A DNA stretch of 64,000 nt from an uncultured Flavobacteriaceae bacterium. Its GTDB lineage: Bacteria > Bacteroidota > Bacteroidia > Flavobacteriales > Flavobacteriaceae. Position numbers and translations under genes: made by a program. Numbering within the stretch: the stretch's first letter is position 1; each line of letters begins with the position of its first letter. The DNA lies in assembly GCA_938010765.1 (NCBI GenBank), contig CALLVX010000034.1, positions 21,909-85,908 of the forward strand, in the 5' to 3' direction. This document shows, piece by piece, positions 8,138 to 16,763 of this stretch. Under the pieces are notes generated by a model that had not been told where the DNA came from, did no database searches, and saw only the letters and a list, made by a program, of their open reading frames with translations.

Positions 8138-11100
8138 TTACATTGGAAAATAAATCATTTATTTTAACCAAATCATCAAAACTCAACCTCCCTAATGCCG
8201 GTCCGAAAATCCGCATGAATCTTCTTATTTCATATTGTTTAATAATTCCCATAAATCGATCGTAGTGTGCCTGTTCCTTTACTTTTTCATGCACATCGAG
8301 ACTACCGTTTTCGCTTACAGCCAACAATCCGGCTTGATTAAGATCTTCGATAAGTAATTGGTAATTCTCAGGTAAAAGTTTTCTCCTCATTAAAAAAATC
8401 TCACGTTTGGCATTCTCAAGCCTTTCATTTGCCTTATGTTGATCGGTATGTTCTGCATGAATAAAAATTTCGAATTCCTCATTCTCGTCATAACCGAATA
8501 CATTGTCAGCCATCTCCTGATGCACATTTTCTCTAAAACTATCCATTACGGGTATACCAAGTTCCTCACTCTTGAAGCTACCTCGATCAACGGTTACATC
8601 TCTTTCATTCACCCCATAATCTGCCAGAACGGGCGCTTCAAGGTCGGCATCCACATCAAAATTTCTACTGTAAAACTCGATATATTGTTTAGGAGGGCCC
8701 TTGTAGCCTTTTGCTAAACTTCCCAGATAATTTAGCTCTCCTATAGAATTGGCATCACCTCCTGGAATGTTTCGAATGACCCAATTTTTAATTCGTTGCT
8801 TTGCTGGTGGCCAACTAGCCAATAAAATTCTATTTACCGCCAATGCCGCACCTAGCCACTTTTCCCGCCAAATTAGAAAACCACCAACATTCACCCGTTG
8901 ATTGATTTCATCAATAGATAAAAGCGTTCCCCGATTTGCCAGTTCTACCTGATACCACCTTGCGGCCCTTTCATTTCTTTTATCGACCTCTTGCTTCTTA
9001 CCTATCATATATTCTTGAAACTCGTTTACCAATGCTTGTTCATCTTGGTTGTTCAGGTTCCTGAATTTTTCTTTATATTTCTTCGTTTCGGATTTAATCT
9101 CACTCATTATCTCAGTAAGGTAAGGCCCCCCATCAATAAACTCACTTTCAAAAAAACCGTACAACTCTGGCTCATTTTGATTGATGTACAACCTCCATCG
9201 ATCTAAGAGGTTATAGGAAATCCTGAATTGAAGTAAGGCCGGGGCATCATCAATTCGCCGGCTCCCCAAATATATTCCTCCGGGCTCACCCGTTAAATTA
9301 GGATCAATATTAATATTACGAAACCTTCCCATGGAGTTGATGATTTCCAATTCCTCTTCGGTAAACGGAATTTCGCACTCCCTCCTGTCTACTTCTCCCC
9401 TTAAGCACCTTTGACGTAAATCATCATCGCCCGTATCAATAACTGGCTCTGGTGGAAGCTCTTCAGGGTCCGCAATGACATCAGCAATATCATCTTCGGC
9501 CCCCTCTTCCCCACCTACTGTAATTGCTTGTAATACCATTTCCCTGGCCAAGTAGTATCTCGGGCCATACTCATCTTTGAGTATATCTGTCAAACGCCCA
9601 TAGTAATCTTGCAGGGAACCCCATGTTGCTTTCATGATATCCGGGTAATTGAAAATTCCCGTATTACGCGCATTTTCAATTTCCCATAAGTACGCTTGAA
9701 CTTCATCTTCATTGTTCTGTATATCTCCTAAAAAGCGATCTACATCCCCGGGCGCGACCAATCGCTGTTGTTGTTGCGCGTGTTTATATTCATGCAGTAC
9801 GGTTGTTAACAACAACGAAACATTCTCATAGGCGATTGGATAAATAGTAATTTCGGTGGGGCCTTTTGGAACCAAATTTTCGTCCTCGTCCCTTTCATAA
9901 GTAGTGTTAGCCTCCCCAAACAGCCCTTCATCGCTATTGCTATATATAAAAATTGCCATGCTCACATCGACCATACCAAGAAGAATAAGTTGTTCTACCA
10001 GGTACTGAAGCGCCAATTCAAACTCCCCTATGGCAATGTAATATTTAATGGTAAATACGGCATCTACACTAAGCATGGGCACTTCTGTAGACATTTCATT
10101 ATTTAAAATGGCCAATGCAGTAGGCCAGTATTCTTCGCCTACCGCAAATTGAAGACTTGCCATGGTAATGGGATCTGCCAAAGCAGCTTCCCTTTCTGCT
10201 ATGGTAGCATTGGTAAGGGCCAAAATAATCTCTCGTGGATCTATGGAGCTATCTGGACTCATGGAAACCCCTGCCAGTACGTTGGCCAATGGGTAACTGT
10301 GTTCGCTATCCGTCTCCTCAGGAGCACCATCATGTCCGGTGGTTGCCGCACTGGCTAATTCCCCAGCGGTAAAACCGTTGGTGGTAAGATCTGTAGTAAA
10401 TACGCTCCATTCTCCATTTTCGTACTTTATATGTATTAGGTCATTGATTGTATGTTCCTTGTCCCAGTTCCATTCCGCAATATTCCATGAATCGTCCCAT
10501 ATTTGATATCCAAACAATTCCGCAGCCGCAACAAAGTCTAAACTACCGGCCAACCGGCTTTTTGCCTCCAAATCCTCACTTGCTTCAAAAGAGAATTCTC
10601 CGTTTTCATAGGTCAGGGCCACATTGGTAATCAAATCTAAATTGGCAGTACCTTCAGCAAGAAGTTTGAGTGTTCCTATCAAGGCAAAAGTGTCTAACAG
10701 TCCCAGCCATGCTATTGACCCTTTAAGGCCGCCCGAAGCCAAAAAGTGTAACCCTATATCACTTGGTAAGTGAAATTTTCCCGATCCACTATAGCTCCCG
10801 GTAATTTCATTATAGGTGAGCCGAATATCCGTAAGCATACACGGTCCATAAGAAAAGCTACCTTTAAGAGACGCGTCTAGTTGTGCCGATAAGTCTGCTG
10901 TCAACAAAAATATCGGAGGAGGGGCCGGAATTGGTTCACTCCAAAGTGGAATTTCTTCAGAAAAGCCGAATAAATCCTCCTCGGACTCTCTTTTTTCACA
11001 AATCTCAATATCATCGAAACTGATAACACCGGATGGGGTCGATTGGTTAGCATCGGGGTCAGAAACGGGACCATCCGGATCCGATGTTGCTAAATCTTCA

Positions 11101-11981
11101 TCAATTTCGTTTATGGGATCTTGTTTTTGAATTTGTGGAACTTGTTCGAAGGATTTCTGCTTGTTGATCGATTGTGAAGACGCACCTTGCTGTATTGTAT
11201 GTGTCAGCTCGTGTGCCAATAAATGCTTTCCGCTGGTACTTGCCGTGTCATATTTTCCTTCATTAAAGTAGATATCGTTGCCATGGGTAAAGGCCTGGGC
11301 ATTTAGGTCTTTGTTCATTTCAACGGCAGTACTATCCGTATGAATATTGACCCCACTAAAATCTACTCCAAAACCAGTCTCCATTTCATCTTTTAGTTCG
11401 GGAGCTAGGGGGCTCCCACCACCGCGTTTTTCTTTCAGTTGAGTCTCAATCCCTGACATACTAGTGGTATCTGGGGAATCGAATTTGGCATGAATGGTTT
11501 CCTCTTCTTCACACTTTGCACATTTTGACTGGATCGAATTAGCAGTAGAACTCGATTGAACCTCACTTTCAGGAAATTCTTCAGCACTCTCAAAAACTGG
11601 TTTTAGCTGAAGCGGTGCGGGTGCTTCTACTTCATTGGGCCCTACCGATTTCCTTCTTTGTATCTTCTCTTCCTGCTGGCAATGTGAGCATTTGCGCTGC
11701 GCCGTATTAGCGGTTGGAGCTTTTGAAAAACTCTCAAAAGAATTTTCCCCGAGTCCCTTCACTATTTTATCTGCCATGTTATCGGCCTCCACTTCATATT
11801 TATCATTAGGTTCACCTACGGTTAGTTTTGGTTGTATGGTGGTAGGATTAAAAAAAGGATCGGAAATAGGTTTTGGTTTAGAAAAAAAATCACCTTGCCC
11901 TTCTTGAGTAAAGAAAGGTTCCTCCTTTTTATGGATTTGAGCCGTTGTTCCGGTGTTGTTATTTTTTTCTATCGTCTTCAA
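8121..11981 (-). CDS. Large (1286 aa) DUF4157-domain candidate eCIS effector
   Basis: N-term PFFTQEGQGDFFSKPKPISDPFFNPTTIQPKLTVGEPNDKYEVEADNMADKIV; DUF4157 LLAHELTHTIQQ; second zincin-like motif LLTTVLHEYKHAQQQQ. Confidence 0.88.
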   Translation of the reverse strand: MKTIEKNNNTGTTAQIHKKEEPFFTQEGQGDFFSKPKPISDPFFNPTTIQPKLTVGEPNDKYEVEADNMADKIVKGLGENSFESFSKAPTANTAQRKCSHCQQEEKIQRRKSVGPNEVEAPAPLQLKPVFESAEEFPESEVQSSSTANSIQSKCAKCEEEETIHAKFDSPDTTSMSGIETQLKEKRGGGSPLAPELKDEMETGFGVDFSGVNIHTDSTAVEMNKDLNAQAFTHGNDIYFNEGKYDTASTSGKHLLAHELTHTIQQGASSQSINKQKSFEQVPQIQKQDPINEIDEDLATSDPDGPVSDPDANQSTPSGVISFDDIEICEKRESEEDLFGFSEEIPLWSEPIPAPPPIFLLTADLSAQLDASLKGSFSYGPCMLTDIRLTYNEITGSYSGSGKFHLPSDIGLHFLASGGLKGSIAWLGLLDTFALIGTLKLLAEGTANLDLITNVALTYENGEFSFEASEDLEAKSRLAGSLDFVAAAELFGYQIWDDSWNIAEWNWDKEHTINDLIHIKYENGEWSVFTTDLTTNGFTAGELASAATTGHDGAPEETDSEHSYPLANVLAGVSMSPDSSIDPREIILALTNATIAEREAALADPITMASLQFAVGEEYWPTALAILNNEMSTEVPMLSVDAVFTIKYYIAIGEFELALQYLVEQLILLGMVDVSMAIFIYSNSDEGLFGEANTTYERDEDENLVPKGPTEITIYPIAYENVSLLLTTVLHEYKHAQQQQRLVAPGDVDRFLGDIQNNEDEVQAYLWEIENARNTGIFNYPDIMKATWGSLQDYYGRLTDILKDEYGPRYYLAREMVLQAITVGGEEGAEDDIADVIADPEELPPEPVIDTGDDDLRQRCLRGEVDRRECEIPFTEEELEIINSMGRFRNINIDPNLTGEPGGIYLGSRRIDDAPALLQFRISYNLLDRWRLYINQNEPELYGFFESEFIDGGPYLTEIMSEIKSETKKYKEKFRNLNNQDEQALVNEFQEYMIGKKQEVDKRNERAARWYQVELANRGTLLSIDEINQRVNVGGFLIWREKWLGAALAVNRILLASWPPAKQRIKNWVIRNIPGGDANSIGELNYLGSLAKGYKGPPKQYIEFYSRNFDVDADLEAPVLADYGVNERDVTVDRGSFKSEELGIPVMDSFRENVHQEMADNVFGYDENEEFEIFIHAEHTDQHKANERLENAKREIFLMRRKLLPENYQLLIEDLNQAGLLAVSENGSLDVHEKVKEQAHYDRFMGIIKQYEIRRFMRIFGPALGRLSFDDLVKINDLFSNVNEQDE

Positions 11982-12023
11982 TTAGATCCATTTTTTATGA
12001 TATTCAATCTTGGGCCGGGAGTA

Positions 12024-15000
12024 CTATTTTTGTTTGCATTTTGTTGTACAGTTGCAGTGCCTTTTATTACATCCTTTAGGAACTTTTGAATTGGCATTCT
12101 TTTGAGCAGCCTTACATGCCGCATCGTAGCTTTTGTATTTGTACGGAGCATTTCCTACCACCCGATCCGGGCATGTTGCTCCTGACCCTGGAATTTGGTA
12201 TACGTTACAACGAACATCTGTACACCCCCATCTTTTGGCCATGGGGCCGATAAAATCATCTCCAGTGCCATATAATCTTGGATTTAGGACCGCAAATCGC
12301 TCAATTCGAATCTCATTCCCTGCATTATCTATTGTCGTACATGGACACATGCCTATTGCTCCCAAGGGCTGCCCTCTTTTACCACTATTATCCCATACAT
12401 TAAAATGTCGGCCAATTCTCTTGCATGGACCAGAAGTTGCTCTTTTATTATTTCGATATAGTCTAGTACTACCGGGCAGCCCTACCCGACTTCTAAGTTC
12501 GTTTTCGGCGGCCCTATAACTATTAAAGCGGTAGCTTGATGGCAAATCGTCACAGTCTTTTAACGCCATGGGGCCGATTTCAAAGTCTTCCCCTAGATCA
12601 TCCCCAATCTCATTTATGTCTTCAACAATTTCTTTTAAAATATCGCATACCTCCTCGGGTAAATAACCTTCCTCACATAGGTCTTCCACTATTTCCTGTA
12701 ATGATTTACAATTTAAGCCCGTGCTGAGCGGTTCAATGGCAGTTTCAATATTTCCGATAGGCATTGGCCCAGCTGTAATAGGACCAACAGATGGTGGTGC
12801 GCCTCCTCCTAAATGAACCGGGATATTTACATTATAGGCAGCCCCTGTTTCCCAATGGCCAAGCGGATAAGCATACTCACATACCAATAGCTCGTAGACT
12901 TTTGCAAAAGCATAGAGATCTAAATCTCCTTGCAACAATATTCCAAGCATGATGTCATTGTTAAAGCCATAGCTCCAACCTCCAGAAGAATAAGCAACAG
13001 AAATCATACTACTAAGGGCCCCAATACCCCATCCGGTTCCTGTTCCTCTAATGCCTCCCCCCAAACTGGCAAGGATCGGAATCGGCGGAGTTGTGGGTAT
13101 AGCGGTCAACCCCCTACCTACCAAACCTCCAAATATGGATAACCTTGCCCCTAGGGCAGCGGCCATATACAACTGTGCCTGCCCTGCAAAGGTTCCCGAA
13201 AAAGGGTTAAATGTTAGCCTTATTTTACGCAGCTCTCCTGGTCCCAATGCCGCTAGGATAGAAGGTTTCAGATTAACCTCTAGAGATGCAAGAAAAGCAA
13301 AGGCCCCTGCGCCGCCTGCGTAAATTGGATACTCAAATATCGGAATTGCAGGTAACTCATCATCCCCCAATTCTTTTTGAAAGCTATCAAATAGGGTAAC
13401 ATCGGGAATGTCAATGACTATATTTGTCCCTATGATTCTAATCGTTCCTCCAAAGGCCGCAATAATGGAGCGAGCCATAGACAGGGCCGCTTGCCCCGCT
13501 GTAGTCGAGATCCAACTAAGCGCATCAGAAGCTCCTTCTGTCACAGCGTCCTTCACATCGTTTGCCGTATTGACCACCGTATTTCCAACATCGACCGCAG
13601 TATCTACCACAGCGTTACCAACATCAGAGGCTGTTTCGACAATAGTATCACCTGCATCTCCAATTGCCTGATCGGCAGCTTCTACGGCATTGGAAGCATC
13701 ATTTACAAACTCATCAAAAGAGTATCGCTGCACCGTTTTGTTTTCCACTCCCCCCTGCTGTACCGTATGCGTAAGTTCGTGGGCCAGCAAATGTTTTCCT
13801 TCTGTACTTTCTGGATTATATTTCCCTTCGTTAAAATAAATATCATTGCCATGGGTAAAGGCCTGCGCATTCAGGTCTTTGTTCATTTGAACAGCGGTAC
13901 TATCCGTATGAATACTGACCCCACTAAAATCTACTCCAAAACCAACTTCCATTTCACGTTGGGTATCACTGTCCAAAGCTGAACCAGCACCCGCCGTTGC
14001 ACTTAATTGGTTTTCTAAACCCGAGGTTGGATCTGAGTTCGAACCACCTTCTTCTTTTGCTTGAATAAGGGTCTGCGAACCAGTAAAGGCCGTCATAAAA
14101 CCGCCGGTAAAGGCACCGCGTGGTCGTGTCTTTTCAATGACCTCACTAAAGGTTCCACTATTCCCATCAAAGGAAACGATCGTGTCGCCGCTAACTTCTT
14201 TGATGATGCAATGGTGTTGCTTTTCATGAAAGTACCCAATATCGCCTGGTTGCGGGTTGTCCGTTGCTTGCAAGGTATCTCCCACTCCTCTTGCTATTTG
14301 CCAATAGCCTAAATCTATCCCTGCCTTTTTTATTGCATAGACCGAAAAGATACCACACCAATGGGGAAACTCTTCCCCGTATTTTACATTTTCAATGACC
14401 TCATCGGACCAAGCGTCATTTGCTGCCAAATGAAAAATTTCCAATAAGTGATCCGCTCCCACCCTTCGGCCAGACCCATCATCTTTTTTGGCTTCTATCT
14501 TCCCAACCATTTTTTGGGCTTCCTCTACGATCCGTTCTCTTGACTCCGTTGAAGCTGTACTGCCCTTTAATTGCACATTAGGCATTCTTTTAAATAGAAT
14601 TGGATATTGTGTTTTTTCCATTTCCAAAGACCGCAATTGCACATTTGGATCCTCATCATCCTCCGGGGATCCTGTCGCCCCTATGGCATCTTTTCGCTGT
14701 AATTCCTGTACCTCGTCACCCTCTAGCATTTCCTCTTCTCCACAATCCTCACATTTGGCCTGCACTATGGGTTGCAAAGTTGGAGTCGCAGCTGATTCTG
14801 TGTCTGCATTGGTACTTTCTATTGAAGTATCAGGGCTTGCCGTTTTTTCTTGGATCGTATCCTCCGTATTGCTCTCAAAAATGGACTTTTCTTGAATTTC
14901 CGGGGTATCTTCAAGGTCTTTTAGGCTGTCCTCTTCCTTTTTCTGTAGCTCTTCTTCTTCACAGCTAGTACATTTTGATTGAATTTCAGGCGCCGTATCG

Positions 15001-15263
15001 GTTGTTATGGTTGATTCATTGTCTGGTTCACTCATTTTCTGAACCACTTTATCTGCCATTGCATCTGCTTCTACCTCATATTTATCATCCGGTGCCCCTA
15101 TTGTTAATTTGGGTTGAACCGTTGTTGGGCTAAAAAAACTAGTTGGGGATTCATTTGATTTTGAAAAAAAAGAATCCTGCCCCTCTTTGGAAAAGAACGG
15201 TTGCCGCTTTGCTTGCAAATGCCTGCTTGCGGAAGCGCTAGTCTTTACATCTAGTACCTGCAC
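12024..15263 (-). CDS. Large (1079 aa) DUF4157-domain candidate eCIS effector with NlpC/P60/CHAP-like segment and Cys-rich C-terminus
   Basis: N-term QPFFSKEGQDSFFSKSNESPTSFFSPTTVQPKLTIGAPDDKYEVEADAMADKVV; HWCGIFSVYAIKKAG...QPGDIGYFHEKQHHCIIKEVSGDTIVSFDGNSG; DUF4157 LLAHELTHTVQQ. Confidence 0.88.
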   Translation of the reverse strand: MQVLDVKTSASASRHLQAKRQPFFSKEGQDSFFSKSNESPTSFFSPTTVQPKLTIGAPDDKYEVEADAMADKVVQKMSEPDNESTITTDTAPEIQSKCTSCEEEELQKKEEDSLKDLEDTPEIQEKSIFESNTEDTIQEKTASPDTSIESTNADTESAATPTLQPIVQAKCEDCGEEEMLEGDEVQELQRKDAIGATGSPEDDEDPNVQLRSLEMEKTQYPILFKRMPNVQLKGSTASTESRERIVEEAQKMVGKIEAKKDDGSGRRVGADHLLEIFHLAANDAWSDEVIENVKYGEEFPHWCGIFSVYAIKKAGIDLGYWQIARGVGDTLQATDNPQPGDIGYFHEKQHHCIIKEVSGDTIVSFDGNSGTFSEVIEKTRPRGAFTGGFMTAFTGSQTLIQAKEEGGSNSDPTSGLENQLSATAGAGSALDSDTQREMEVGFGVDFSGVSIHTDSTAVQMNKDLNAQAFTHGNDIYFNEGKYNPESTEGKHLLAHELTHTVQQGGVENKTVQRYSFDEFVNDASNAVEAADQAIGDAGDTIVETASDVGNAVVDTAVDVGNTVVNTANDVKDAVTEGASDALSWISTTAGQAALSMARSIIAAFGGTIRIIGTNIVIDIPDVTLFDSFQKELGDDELPAIPIFEYPIYAGGAGAFAFLASLEVNLKPSILAALGPGELRKIRLTFNPFSGTFAGQAQLYMAAALGARLSIFGGLVGRGLTAIPTTPPIPILASLGGGIRGTGTGWGIGALSSMISVAYSSGGWSYGFNNDIMLGILLQGDLDLYAFAKVYELLVCEYAYPLGHWETGAAYNVNIPVHLGGGAPPSVGPITAGPMPIGNIETAIEPLSTGLNCKSLQEIVEDLCEEGYLPEEVCDILKEIVEDINEIGDDLGEDFEIGPMALKDCDDLPSSYRFNSYRAAENELRSRVGLPGSTRLYRNNKRATSGPCKRIGRHFNVWDNSGKRGQPLGAIGMCPCTTIDNAGNEIRIERFAVLNPRLYGTGDDFIGPMAKRWGCTDVRCNVYQIPGSGATCPDRVVGNAPYKYKSYDAACKAAQKNANSKVPKGCNKRHCNCTTKCKQK

Positions 15264-15280
15264 TTATAGTATTTGTGTTT

Positions 15281-16759
15281 TTAGTTCCATTCTACATATA
15301 GTATTTCTTTCATCCAAGGAAGTTTTACAAGACTTAGATTCCAAGGAAGTCTATCTAAAAGTATATCCAATGCTTTGCGTTCCACATATAGCTTTGGGCC
15401 AACTTGTTCCTTGAGTAGTTTTCCCTCCCGTTGTAAAAAGCCCTCTTGAAGCCCCGCTGGTGAAGTACTTCCTAAAGCACCCCAATGATCAAGGACTGCT
15501 TCAAGCATAGCCATACCCTCTTTTTTTTCTTTAGCTGATAATTTTAGCGTATGATCCAAAGGCATATTAAAGGGCATGTGGCACAAAAATTTGGGTAAAA
15601 CCAAATCATGGTCTTCGACACCTTCTTTCTCTCCAGATAAAAAATGGAGCAAGAGCACCGCCTTGCTTTGGCAATAAAAGTCTTTGAATGTATCACCAAC
15701 CATCAACTTCATTTTTTCGAAAAATCGGAATAAAAAAGGATGCAGTAAAACTAATCCCGCGTTCTTCACAAACTGTATATCCGACAGGGTCTCTTCATCG
15801 GATAATACAATTTCCTTTTGCAATGCAGACCGATTATCAGGGTATTCCTCACTTGTTTTTACTTCGTCCAATAGAATTGATTTGCTCTTGTTTTTTATGT
15901 CAAATTGTACAATCTGTTTTATTAAGGGATATGTTGTTCTTGCACTTTTTGCAACCTCTTTAAATTTAGATTCAAAAACAGCCAGTTCGCTGTGATGTAA
16001 AAGCATTGCCATGATACTATTACCATCTAGTTTCCGACGCTTTAGAATAACTTGTTCAAAAACGGACTCCCATAACACAACTTCCAAGCTACGATATGCA
16101 ATCGTTCCTAGATTAATCGTTTTTCCATGTAAAAGGGCTTTCAACTCCTTAAAGACACCAAGCAACATTTTCTGCGAGTGTCCGGTGTACAATTCAGTTA
16201 TTGATTTTAGGTCTTCTAAGGAATGCTGTAATACCAAACGTTTCGAGGCCAATGGAAAACGTTGGAGCAGATGCTGTAGTCGTGAAACTGCCCTATCTTC
16301 TATCGCCAAAGTCTCAAAAACCAATTCTAACCAATTCTCCTTGGGCCTGCCCACGTAAGATGGTAGTACTCCCTTTTGTAACCAATACAACCAACTATTA
16401 AAATAATGGTTACGTAAGGGCCGAGATATATCGGTTTTTAATTCACTACTATGGTCTTGTCTTCTTGCATTTATCGTATGTATTGCCTCTTTACATTTTT
16501 TGGTCAACAACTGCATAATTTGGTCTACGATTTGGGTTGTGTTTTTAGGTGTTAATTCAATAATTCCTAAATCAATTTCTATACTATCTATCCTTACCAA
16601 TTCCTCTTCACCGACAATTCTATCGAACAAATGGTTCATCCGAGGGACCAATGACTTCCAAACCAATTCGCTTAACTGCTGTTGCACAGTATAGGCATCA
16701 TTTGAGGAAGGCATCTTCAATTCCATATATTGTTTGCCAATGACATGGGTCTGTTCCAT
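15281..16759 (-). CDS. Contractile injection system tape measure protein (Afp14-like)
   Basis: N-term LVPRMNHLFDRIVGEEELVRIDSIEIDLGIIEL resembles the CIS tape-measure family; positioned directly after the Afp12-like gene. Confidence 0.8.
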   Translation of the reverse strand: MEQTHVIGKQYMELKMPSSNDAYTVQQQLSELVWKSLVPRMNHLFDRIVGEEELVRIDSIEIDLGIIELTPKNTTQIVDQIMQLLTKKCKEAIHTINARRQDHSSELKTDISRPLRNHYFNSWLYWLQKGVLPSYVGRPKENWLELVFETLAIEDRAVSRLQHLLQRFPLASKRLVLQHSLEDLKSITELYTGHSQKMLLGVFKELKALLHGKTINLGTIAYRSLEVVLWESVFEQVILKRRKLDGNSIMAMLLHHSELAVFESKFKEVAKSARTTYPLIKQIVQFDIKNKSKSILLDEVKTSEEYPDNRSALQKEIVLSDEETLSDIQFVKNAGLVLLHPFLFRFFEKMKLMVGDTFKDFYCQSKAVLLLHFLSGEKEGVEDHDLVLPKFLCHMPFNMPLDHTLKLSAKEKKEGMAMLEAVLDHWGALGSTSPAGLQEGFLQREGKLLKEQVGPKLYVERKALDILLDRLPWNLSLVKLPWMKEILYVEWN

Positions 16760-16763
16760 AGGC

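Noticed and set aside
12133-14968. Several + strand ORFs (e.g. 12133..12519, 13491..13982, 14488..14895) opposite the 1079-aa effector
   Set aside because: Low-complexity or implausible proteins on the antisense of a convincing long CDS with domain motifs; treated as shadow ORFs.
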